From assembly GCF_000513195.1 (NCBI RefSeq), contig NZ_CBVI010000038.1:1-38200 (forward strand): a stretch of 38,200 nucleotides of DNA, read 5' to 3'. This document shows, one piece after another, positions 17,410 through 24,881 of this stretch. Position numbers and translations under genes: made by a program. The notes below the pieces were generated by a model. The model saw only the letters and a program-made list of their open reading frames with translations, had not been told where the DNA came from and did not search any database. Each line of letters begins with the position of its first letter. Within the stretch, counting starts at the first letter, position 1. Source of the stretch: Bacteroides timonensis. Lineage in GTDB: Bacteria; Bacteroidota; Bacteroidia; Bacteroidales; Bacteroidaceae.

Positions 17410-18441
17410 ATGCTCTCATTTGATACTTATATAAGTCGTAAACTGCCACTGGTCGGTCTGATTAGTGCAGTCTTTATCATATATCCTAATATAGCCTGTC
17501 TACCTTGGGATATAAAATTTCTGGAAGGAGTAAGTTGTACGGGATTTTATTGGTATTTTGTTTATCGTTTCTTTTTCTTCTGGGGACTGATTTGTTTGCT
17601 GTTACGTTATAATTTGCGACAACTGCCGACAGCACAGTTTAAGGAACGTTTTGGCCGTAACTTCTTATATTCATTGGCTGCTTATGCAGGATTTGCATCC
17701 ATTTCCTATTGGATTCATTCTTATGGTATCCGTACTGATTTTCTGGGTAGTACATTGATCTCCCAATTCTTTATTCTGTGTTCTCTGTGCACACTGATCG
17801 GGCATATTTCCATGTTATACTCCACGCAGCGTGAAAAAGAGCGTGAGATAGAACGTCTGCGTATAGAGAATCTGCAAAGCCGATGTGATGCGTTGGCTAA
17901 TCAGATCAATCCACATTTTTTCTTTAACTCCTTGAATGGAGTGCAATCGCTTATCCGGAAGAAGGATGATGAAAAAACACTGATGTATGTGCATGAATTG
18001 TCCGATATCTTCCGTTATATTCTTCAAAGTGATAAGAGAGGACTGGTTACTTTGAGGGAAGAACTGGAATTTATTCAATCTTTCCGTTATGTGATGGAAG
18101 TACGCTTTGCCAATAAACTGGTTTTCTCGATCCAAGTGGATGAGGCTATGCAGGATGAACTGACGTTGCCTGTGCTTTCACTGCTTCCGTTGGTAGAGAA
18201 TGTGACCGTTCATAATATGATAGACAGTGAGCATAAAATGGAAATTACCATCAGACTGAACGAGCAAAAAGAACTGGTAGTGAGTAATCCCATTTATCCT
18301 AAACTGTCTCCGCCTGATACGAACGGAACAGGGTTGAGAAATCTGGAAAGCCGTTTTACCTTGTTGATGAACAGGCAAATACGGATAGAATGTGATGAAA
18401 ACACATTCAGAGTGTATCTTCCTTTAAATAAACAGAACTGA
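17410..18441 (+). CDS. LytS/YehU-type sensor histidine kinase
   Basis: I prefer the ATG at 17410 (343 residues); a TTG at 17308 would extend the frame through the promoter region. Four predicted membrane helices lie within about 1-145. A short coiled linker (TQREKEREIERLRIENL) leads to the His_kinase domain (PF06580), with the phospho-acceptor His in ALANQINPHFFFNSLN and an ATP-binding domain containing LLPLVENVTVHNM and GTGLRNLESR. The usual ENAxKH box reads ENVTVHN here. The partner LytTR regulator starts 22 bp downstream. The signal is unknown; the location suggests it watches the state that the downstream redox and uptake genes respond to. Confidence 0.9.
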   Translation: MLSFDTYISRKLPLVGLISAVFIIYPNIACLPWDIKFLEGVSCTGFYWYFVYRFFFFWGLICLLLRYNLRQLPTAQFKERFGRNFLYSLAAYAGFASISYWIHSYGIRTDFLGSTLISQFFILCSLCTLIGHISMLYSTQREKEREIERLRIENLQSRCDALANQINPHFFFNSLNGVQSLIRKKDDEKTLMYVHELSDIFRYILQSDKRGLVTLREELEFIQSFRYVMEVRFANKLVFSIQVDEAMQDELTLPVLSLLPLVENVTVHNMIDSEHKMEITIRLNEQKELVVSNPIYPKLSPPDTNGTGLRNLESRFTLLMNRQIRIECDENTFRVYLPLNKQN

Positions 18442-18463
18442 TATCAAAATAGCATAGATATAT

Positions 18464-19219
18464 ATGATAGTATTGATTGTAGAAGACGAGACTGCCGCTT
18501 ATGAGAACCTGGTGGATATTCTTGGCGAAGTCTCTTATGATATTCAAATAGCCGGTAATACGGAAAGCGTAACTCAAACCATTCATTGGCTGCAATCGAA
18601 TCCTGCGCCGGATTTGATATTTATGGATATTCATTTATCGGACGGTTCGGCTTTTACCATTTTTGATAAAATGGAGTTGGAGACTCCTATTATTTTCACG
18701 ACGGCTTATGACAGATACGCCATAGAAGCTTTCAAGGTGAATAGCATTGATTATTTGCTAAAGCCTGTCAAGGTGGAAGATGTAAAACAGGCGCTGGATA
18801 AATACAAAAAACTGACGCACCAGGATGTGATTCACTACTTATCCAAATTGACTCAACTGGTGCCGACTCCTAAATATAAAGACAAGTTATTAATTCCATA
18901 TAAAGATAAGTTGTTACCTATTGGCCTGAAAGAAGTTTCATGCTTTTATACAGCGGATAAAAACACCTGTATCTACTTGAAAGACGGGAATATGTATCCA
19001 TACTCCAAAACACTGGAACAGATAATGGCTGTTCTGAATCCGGCAGATTTCATCCGGGCGAATAAGCAATTCATCATAGCAAGGAATAGTGTGACGGATA
19101 TAACCATCTGGTTTGATAACCGTTTGCTGGTAACATTGGATGTAGAAACTCCCGAACGTATCTATATCAGTAAGAACAAAGCGTCCGAGTTCAAGTCCTG
19201 GATAGTGAATAACACGTAA
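18464..19219 (+). CDS. LytTR-family response regulator
   Basis: The 251-residue protein has a receiver domain (1-120; EDE near residues 7-9, the phospho-acceptor Asp in DLIFMDIHLSDG, Lys in LLKPVK) and a LytTR DNA-binding domain (about 140-250; IPYKDKLLPIGLKEVSCFYTA, then FIRANKQFIIARNSV). It is paired with the LytS-type kinase. The first gene downstream is a TonB receptor whose promoter carries an inverted TACGGTT pair at 19255-19275, a fitting target. Confidence 0.92.
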   Translation: MIVLIVEDETAAYENLVDILGEVSYDIQIAGNTESVTQTIHWLQSNPAPDLIFMDIHLSDGSAFTIFDKMELETPIIFTTAYDRYAIEAFKVNSIDYLLKPVKVEDVKQALDKYKKLTHQDVIHYLSKLTQLVPTPKYKDKLLIPYKDKLLPIGLKEVSCFYTADKNTCIYLKDGNMYPYSKTLEQIMAVLNPADFIRANKQFIIARNSVTDITIWFDNRLLVTLDVETPERIYISKNKASEFKSWIVNNT

Positions 19220-19254
19220 GTTAGAATACGTTAATCAGTAATTATGGTATTTAC

Positions 19255-19275
19255 AACCGTAATTTATCTACGGTT
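19255..19275. promoter_or_regulatory. Inverted AACCGTA/TACGGTT pair, candidate LytTR operator
   Basis: AACCGTA (19255-19261) and TACGGTT (19269-19275) form a perfect 7-bp inverted repeat with a 7-bp centre. It covers the place where a -33 box would lie for the -7 element at 19294-19301, and no TTTG is present there. Placement behind the LytTR gene and before its probable target suggests activation. Known LytTR sites are mostly direct repeats, so the link is inferred. Confidence 0.45.
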
Positions 19276-19293
19276 TCTATCAGTAACGATCCC

Positions 19294-19301
19294 TATATTT
19301 G
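19294..19301 (+). promoter_or_regulatory. -7 promoter element for the TonB receptor operon
   Basis: TATATTTG followed by C is a full match to TAnnTTTGY, 39 bp above the chosen ATG at 19341. The missing -33 box and the adjacent inverted repeat fit an activator-dependent promoter. Confidence 0.6.
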
Positions 19302-19340
19302 CAATCGGGAACTATTATAAAATTAAAGAGTTATTTCAAG

Positions 19341-21251
19341 ATGAAAAAAGAGAGATTTGTACTTGCATTCTTTACAGGCTGCCTGATTAGTGCGGTAAGC
19401 CTACAAGCACAAACCAGCAAGGACAGCACAAAGGTAGCAAGAAGTTATGCGATCAATGAAGTAGTAGTAACAGGTACGCGAAGTGAAACGGATGTGCGTC
19501 ATTTACCCATGACCGTATCGGTAGTGGGGCGTCCGCAACTTGAAGCGAGCCAGCAGACTTCCGTACTTCCGGTGTTGAATTCACAAGTGCCGGGCTTTTT
19601 CTCCACTTCACGTGGCGTAATGGGATATGGTGTAGCTACCGGTGCATCAGGACAAATGTCTTTAAGAGGCATTGGAGGGCCCGCACAGGCCGGCCTTCCC
19701 ACTACGGGATTATTGGTTTTGATTGACGGACATCCTCAGTATATGGGACTGATGGGACACCCCATTGCCGATGCATATCAGACCATGATGGCAGAACGTG
19801 TGGAAGTGCTCCGTGGCCCCGCATCTGTGCTTTATGGTTCTAACGCCATGGGTGGGGTTATTAACATTGTTACCCGTAAGATGCAGGAAGACGGAATACG
19901 TACAAACATCAACATTGGTGCCGGGTCCTATGGAAGCGTACAGACCGAAGCCACTAACCGCATAAGGAAAGGGCGCTTCAGTAGTACGGTGACTGCCTCT
20001 TATAACCGTACAGACGGACATCGCGCTGACATGGCCTTTGAACAGTACGGCGGGTATGCCAAATTGGGCTATGACTTTACGGATAACTGGAAAGTTTGGG
20101 GCGATGTAAATGTCACTCGTTTTAATGCTACTAATCCGGGATCGGTAATGAAACCATATATAGACAATGATCAGCGTATTACACGTGGCATGACTTCTTT
20201 TGCATTGGAGAATCATTACGAAAAGACTTCCGGTGCATTGAGTTTTTTCTATAATTGGGGTGATCACTGGATAAATGACGGATATCAGCCAGGAGGAGAA
20301 CCGCTTCAGTATCGTTTCAACTCTAACGATCAGATGCTTGGAGTATCATGGTATCAGAGTGTACAACTTTTCCAAGGCAACAGACTGACTGTAGGAGCTG
20401 ATTATTTTCACTTTGGCGGTGAGGCATGGAACCAATTCTTTGATGGGCATCGTGAAACTTCGGCGAATAAGTCATTGAATGAAGTAGCAGGTTATGTAGA
20501 TTTTCGTCAGGATATTGCTGCATGGCTTACGCTGGATGCCGGAGCACGAGTAGATTATCATTCGCAAACGGGTACAGAGTTCATTCCGCAAGTGGGGCTG
20601 GCTTTCCATCTTCCGGAGAATGCAGAAATCAAGGCAATGGCAAGTAAGGGATTCCGCAATCCTACCATTCGTGAAATGTATATGTTCCCTCCGCAGAATC
20701 CGGATTTGAAACCTGAGAAACTTTGGAATTATGAACTTTCTTTCTCACAACGTCTTATGGATAATCGTTTGTCCTATGGACTCAATGTGTTCTATATCAA
20801 TGGTGAAAATCTCATTATACGCCTTCCAAATCCAAATGGTAGCGGTATGTTGAACCAGAATTCCGGCGAGATTGAAAACTGGGGAGCGGAAGCTAATGTA
20901 GGGTACCAGTTTAATCCGGTGTGGAGCGTGATGGCAAATTACAGCTGGCTTCACATGGAAAATCCGGTATTGGCTTCTCCGGAGCATAAACTGTATGGAG
21001 GAGTGAACTTCAGAAAAGGACGTTGGAGTGCATCTACCGGTATCCAGTATGTGAAGGGGCTTTATACAGATCTAGATGCTGCGACAAAAGAGAACTTCGT
21101 GTTATGGGATATGCAGGGAAGTTTTAAGGCGACCAATTATCTGTCATTCTATGTGCGTGGTGAGAACTTGTTGGCACAACGTTATGAGATCAATGCAGGC
21201 TATCCTATGCCGAAAGCGACTTTTATGGGTGGAGTAAATATCAATTTTTAA
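19341..21251 (+). CDS. TonB-dependent outer-membrane receptor
   Basis: The chosen start (MKKERFVLAFF) gives 636 residues with a signal peptide ending SLQAQ (about residue 24); an upstream frame start at 19299 would put 14 residues in front of it. The TonB box region is YAINEVVVTGTRSETDV (about 35-51), followed by the plug (to about 165, with VEVLRGPASVLYGSNAMGGVINIVT) and a 22-strand-type barrel to the C-terminal Phe. The size resembles BtuB/siderophore-type receptors and not SusC. The next gene, an S-component-like membrane protein, starts 12 bp later. Together they suggest import of a cofactor or metal complex, but the ligand cannot be read. Confidence 0.92.
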   Translation: MKKERFVLAFFTGCLISAVSLQAQTSKDSTKVARSYAINEVVVTGTRSETDVRHLPMTVSVVGRPQLEASQQTSVLPVLNSQVPGFFSTSRGVMGYGVATGASGQMSLRGIGGPAQAGLPTTGLLVLIDGHPQYMGLMGHPIADAYQTMMAERVEVLRGPASVLYGSNAMGGVINIVTRKMQEDGIRTNINIGAGSYGSVQTEATNRIRKGRFSSTVTASYNRTDGHRADMAFEQYGGYAKLGYDFTDNWKVWGDVNVTRFNATNPGSVMKPYIDNDQRITRGMTSFALENHYEKTSGALSFFYNWGDHWINDGYQPGGEPLQYRFNSNDQMLGVSWYQSVQLFQGNRLTVGADYFHFGGEAWNQFFDGHRETSANKSLNEVAGYVDFRQDIAAWLTLDAGARVDYHSQTGTEFIPQVGLAFHLPENAEIKAMASKGFRNPTIREMYMFPPQNPDLKPEKLWNYELSFSQRLMDNRLSYGLNVFYINGENLIIRLPNPNGSGMLNQNSGEIENWGAEANVGYQFNPVWSVMANYSWLHMENPVLASPEHKLYGGVNFRKGRWSASTGIQYVKGLYTDLDAATKENFVLWDMQGSFKATNYLSFYVRGENLLAQRYEINAGYPMPKATFMGGVNINF

Positions 21252-21263
21252 TAAGCATATTAT

Positions 21264-21776
21264 ATGAAAACAACAACTATCAGACTTTATTCACTGGATT
21301 ACAGCAATGTGAAGACATATTTTGCTGCAGCCCTTTTCATTCTGGGTAATCTGGTTTTGCCACAACTTTGCCATCTTATTCCACAGGGTGGTCTTACTTT
21401 CTTACCGATTTATTTCTTTACGCTTATTGCTGCTTATAAATACGGTTGGAAAGTCGGATTGCTGACAGCCGTCTTTTCACCGGTTTTGAACCATCTGCTT
21501 TTCGGTATGCCTCCTGCGGGAGTATTGCCGGCCATCCTTTTAAAATCCGTTTTACTGGCAGTGGTTGCCGGATATGCAGCCAATCGTTTTAAACGTATCT
21601 CTATTCCTGTTTTAGCATTAGTAGTACTGGCTTATCAGTTTATCGGGACGCTGGGCGAGTGGGCAATGGTAGGTAACCTTGCGCTTGCTTTTCAGGATTT
21701 TCGCATCGGCATACCGGGGATGGGATTACAGATTCTCGGTGGTTATTTGTTTATCAAGTATTTGGTTTATAAATGA
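21264..21776 (+). CDS. Membrane protein resembling an ECF transporter S component
   Basis: This 170-residue protein has five to six membrane helices and little else. GGLTFLPIYFFTLIAAYKYGWKVGLL and a following FSPVLNHLLFGMPPAGVLPA loop resemble the substrate-binding S subunits of energy-coupling factor transporters. No ATPase or T subunit is in the window, so it would need shared ones encoded elsewhere. It sits between the TonB receptor (12 bp) and the Fe-S fusion gene (19 bp), so it may carry the receptor's ligand across the inner membrane. A role as a membrane anchor for the redox proteins is possible too. Confidence 0.65.
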   Translation: MKTTTIRLYSLDYSNVKTYFAAALFILGNLVLPQLCHLIPQGGLTFLPIYFFTLIAAYKYGWKVGLLTAVFSPVLNHLLFGMPPAGVLPAILLKSVLLAVVAGYAANRFKRISIPVLALVVLAYQFIGTLGEWAMVGNLALAFQDFRIGIPGMGLQILGGYLFIKYLVYK

Positions 21777-21795
21777 TATTCCATAAAATAAAAGT

Positions 21796-23301
21796 ATGTT
21801 ACGAAAAATCAGACTAACGTTTGCCATATTCTTTTTCGTGCTGATCACGCTTTTGTTCCTCGATTTTACGGGAACGTTGCATGCTTGGTTCGGTTGGATG
21901 GCTAAAATTCAGTTTTTGCCTGCTTTGTTGGCATTGAATGTCGGGGTTGTGATAATCCTGATAGCATTGACACTGCTCTTTGGGCGTGTGTATTGTTCTG
22001 TAATCTGTCCGTTGGGTGTATTTCAGGATGTAGTTTCATGGTTGGGTAAAAAGCGGAAAAAGAATCGCTATTCGTATTCACCTGCACTTAATTGGTTGCG
22101 TTACGGAGTGCTGGGAGTATTTATTCTGGCTCTGATAGGAGGAGTTGGTTCGTTGGTCGCCTTACTGGCACCTTATAGTTCTTACGGGCGAATAGCTTCC
22201 AATCTGTTTGCTCCGATTTATCAGTGGGGAAACAACCTGCTTGCTCTTTTGGCCGAACGGGCAGATAGCTATATGTTTTATTCTGTAGACGTCTGGATGA
22301 AGGCTATGGGAACTTTTGTGATAGCTGTTCTGACATTTGTTATTCTGGCTGTGCTGGCCTGGCGCAATGGGCGTACATATTGCAATACAATTTGTCCGGT
22401 AGGAACAGTATTGGGATTCTTTTCACGTTTTTCTTTTCTGAAACCGGTAATCGATACGAGTAAATGTAATGGTTGCGGTTTGTGTGCACGCAATTGTAAG
22501 GCGGCGTGCATTGATTCTAAAAATCATGAAATAGATTATAGCCGCTGTGTGGTTTGTATGGATTGCATCGGTAAATGTAAGAAAGGAGCCATCCGTTATG
22601 AGCGTCCGCATAAGGAAGTGCGGAAACCGTTAGCTGCTGAAAAAGTAACTGGTGTGTCACCGGAACAGGTGGACAATGCACGCCGTGCTTTCTTCTCTGC
22701 CGGCGCCGTGTTTGCTGCAAGTACATTACTGAAGGCACAGGAGAAAAAAGTGGATGGTGGATTGGCTGTCATTGAGGATAAGAAAATACCGGAACGGACC
22801 ACATCTATAGTACCGGCAGGTTCACTGAGTGCCCGTAACTTTGCGCAGCATTGTACAGCTTGCCAGCTTTGTGTATCAGTGTGCCCTAACCAGGTTTTAC
22901 GCCCATCCGGTAATTTGATGACGTTGATGCAGCCGGAGATGTCTTATGAGCGTGGTTATTGCCGTCCGGAATGTACTAAGTGTGCTGAGGTATGTCCGGC
23001 GGATGCCATTCATCCCATCAGTCCGGCAGATAAATCGTCTATCCAGATCGGTCATGCCGTATGGATCAGGAAGAATTGTGTGCCGTTGACTGATGGAGTA
23101 AATTGTGGTAACTGTGCCCGTCATTGCCCGGTAGCGGCGATAGAGATGGTTCCGTCTGAGGTTGATAATCCGGATTCTCCAAAGATTCCGGTTGTCAATG
23201 TCGAGCGTTGTATTGGCTGTGGTGCCTGTGAGAATCTTTGTCCGGCACGTCCTTTCAGTGCTATCTATGTGGAGGGACATGAGAGACATCGGGTGATATA
23301 A
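21796..23301 (+). CDS. NapH/NapG-like membrane polyferredoxin fusion
   Basis: The 501-residue protein joins two modules. Residues 1-275 are NapH/NosR-like: four membrane helices, two CxxxCP motifs (Cys67/71 and Cys196/200), and two [4Fe-4S] motifs (Cys224-234 and Cys251-261). A twin Arg (296-297, RRAFF) then precedes a hydrophobic segment to about 312, like the Tat-type start of NapG. Residues 340-490 hold further clusters at Cys353-363, 389-400, 428-444 and 472-482, in NapG-like order. NapGH moves electrons from menaquinol to a periplasmic acceptor. The probable acceptor is the exported aldo/keto reductase encoded next. Confidence 0.85.
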   Translation: MLRKIRLTFAIFFFVLITLLFLDFTGTLHAWFGWMAKIQFLPALLALNVGVVIILIALTLLFGRVYCSVICPLGVFQDVVSWLGKKRKKNRYSYSPALNWLRYGVLGVFILALIGGVGSLVALLAPYSSYGRIASNLFAPIYQWGNNLLALLAERADSYMFYSVDVWMKAMGTFVIAVLTFVILAVLAWRNGRTYCNTICPVGTVLGFFSRFSFLKPVIDTSKCNGCGLCARNCKAACIDSKNHEIDYSRCVVCMDCIGKCKKGAIRYERPHKEVRKPLAAEKVTGVSPEQVDNARRAFFSAGAVFAASTLLKAQEKKVDGGLAVIEDKKIPERTTSIVPAGSLSARNFAQHCTACQLCVSVCPNQVLRPSGNLMTLMQPEMSYERGYCRPECTKCAEVCPADAIHPISPADKSSIQIGHAVWIRKNCVPLTDGVNCGNCARHCPVAAIEMVPSEVDNPDSPKIPVVNVERCIGCGACENLCPARPFSAIYVEGHERHRVI

Positions 23302-23303
23302 AG

Positions 23304-23335
23304 ATGATAATGTGATAGGGTGATAAAGTGATAAA
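23304..23335 (+). repeat. Four 8-bp units (GTGATAAA-like)
   Basis: ATGATAAT, GTGATAGG, GTGATAAA and GTGATAAA follow each other at 23304, 23312, 23320 and 23328. The array fills most of the 50-bp gap between the polyferredoxin stop and the ATG at 23352. It contains no ribosome-binding motif or promoter that I can see. Confidence 0.6.
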
Positions 23336-23351
23336 TGTTAGAAGAACAGAT

Positions 23352-24740
23352 ATGGAAGAACATAATAAAAATATAAACCGTAGGGATTTTCTGAAAATTG
23401 TGGGCATCAGTGCCGCTACGACAACGGCTGCTGCGACTCTTTATAGTTGCAAACAGAAGGATGGGGTGATTCCGGGAGGCAGTGCATCGACTCCGGTGCC
23501 TACTGATAAGATGACTTACCGCACTTCTGTGGCTCAGGAAGATCGTGTTTCACTTCTGGGTTATGGCTGTATGCGCTGGCCGACTGTTCCTTCACCGGAT
23601 GGGAAAGGAGATATGATTGACCAGGATGCTGTGAACGAATTAGTAGATTATGCCATTGCGCACGGCGTGAATTATTTCGATACATCTCCGGTGTATGTAC
23701 AGGGATGGTCGGAAAAATCTACTGGTATTGCATTAAAACGTCATCCGCGCGAGAAACTGTTTATTGCTACAAAGTTATCCAACTTCAGTAATTATAGCCG
23801 TGAAAACTCCATAGCCATGTATCGTAAGTCTTTCGAAGATTTGCAGACAGATTATATCGATTACTATTTGTTGCACTCTATCGGTAATGGTGGAATAGAA
23901 GCATTCAAAGCGCGATATATAGACAATGGTATGATGGAGTTTCTGTTGAAAGAACGTGAGGCAGGGCGTATCCGTAATCTGGGATTTTCTTTCCATGGCA
24001 CGGTGGATACTTATGACTATGCACTTTCTCTGCATGATGAGGTGAAATGGGACTTTGTACAGATACAGCTTAATTATGTGGACTGGAAACATTCTTCAGG
24101 ACGTAATGTAAATGCGGACTACTTATATGATGAATTGGTAAAGCGCAATATTCCGGCAATCATTATGGAGCCATTGCTGGGGGGAAGATTATCTAATGTA
24201 CCGACTCATATTATGACACGTCTTAAGCAGCGCCGTCCGGAAGATAGTGTGGCTTCGTGGGCTTTCCGTTTTGCAGGCTCACCGGAACTGGTGTTAACGG
24301 TATTGAGTGGCATGACGTATATGGAGCATCTTCAGGATAATATTCGTACCTATTCTCCGCTGATTCCTTTGACAGATGATGATAAGGAGTTTTTGGAAGA
24401 AACGGCACAATTGATGTTGAAGTACCCTACTGTACCGTGCAATGACTGTAAATACTGTATGCCTTGTCCGTATGGCATTGATATTCCTGCTGTGCTTATA
24501 CATTATAATAAATGTGTGAATGAGGGGAATGTACCGAAGAGCCAACAAGACGAGAATTATAGAAAGGCACGCCAGGCTTTTCTTGTTGGTTATGACCGTA
24601 GTGTGCCACGCCTGCGACAGGCAAATCATTGTATTGGTTGCGATCAATGTTCGCCTCACTGCCCGCAGAGTATTAATATTCCCAGGGAGTTGCGTCGTAT
24701 CGACGGGTTCGTGGAGCAACTGAAACAAGGAACATTGTAA
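23352..24740 (+). CDS. Tat-exported aldo/keto reductase lipoprotein with two Fe-S motifs
   Basis: I start at the ATG at 23352 (462 residues), which places NRRDFLK as a Tat motif at 9-15, a hydrophobic segment, and the lipobox LYSC at 30-33. The AKR barrel keeps the full tetrad: Asp110 and Tyr115 in FDTSPVYVQG, Lys141 in FIATKL and His175 in YYLLHS. The C-terminal part adds Cys363/366/369/372 and Cys427/430/433/437, two [4Fe-4S] sets like those in Fe-S AKR-related proteins. A folded Fe-S protein is the kind Tat carries. With no NADPH outside the cytoplasm, electrons may come from the adjacent NapGH-like fusion. The substrate is unknown. Confidence 0.85.
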   Translation: MEEHNKNINRRDFLKIVGISAATTTAAATLYSCKQKDGVIPGGSASTPVPTDKMTYRTSVAQEDRVSLLGYGCMRWPTVPSPDGKGDMIDQDAVNELVDYAIAHGVNYFDTSPVYVQGWSEKSTGIALKRHPREKLFIATKLSNFSNYSRENSIAMYRKSFEDLQTDYIDYYLLHSIGNGGIEAFKARYIDNGMMEFLLKEREAGRIRNLGFSFHGTVDTYDYALSLHDEVKWDFVQIQLNYVDWKHSSGRNVNADYLYDELVKRNIPAIIMEPLLGGRLSNVPTHIMTRLKQRRPEDSVASWAFRFAGSPELVLTVLSGMTYMEHLQDNIRTYSPLIPLTDDDKEFLEETAQLMLKYPTVPCNDCKYCMPCPYGIDIPAVLIHYNKCVNEGNVPKSQQDENYRKARQAFLVGYDRSVPRLRQANHCIGCDQCSPHCPQSINIPRELRRIDGFVEQLKQGTL

Positions 24741-24743
24741 GAG

Positions 24744-24865
24744 AGCTACAAGCTACATGAGCTATAAGTTACGAGCTACAAGTACCTTTCGGTATGATAG
24801 CCGGATGAATATTCTTTCGCCTGCAAATATAGCGCAGCCACTTGTAGCTTGTAGTTTATGTAGCT
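24744..24865. repeat. AGCTACAAG-type inverted-repeat element
   Basis: The left arm (24744-24783) and the right arm (24840-24865) contain AGCTACAAGT and ACTTGTAGCT as a perfect 10-bp pair and further imperfect pairing outward. Reversed, 24828-24859 matches 34170-34203 closely, including a shared GCTGCGCTAT, so this is one copy of a dispersed family. It lies in the gap after the reductase stop and before the MBL gene, and may stop transcription. Confidence 0.65.
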
Positions 24866-24881
24866 AATAAACTAATTTAGA

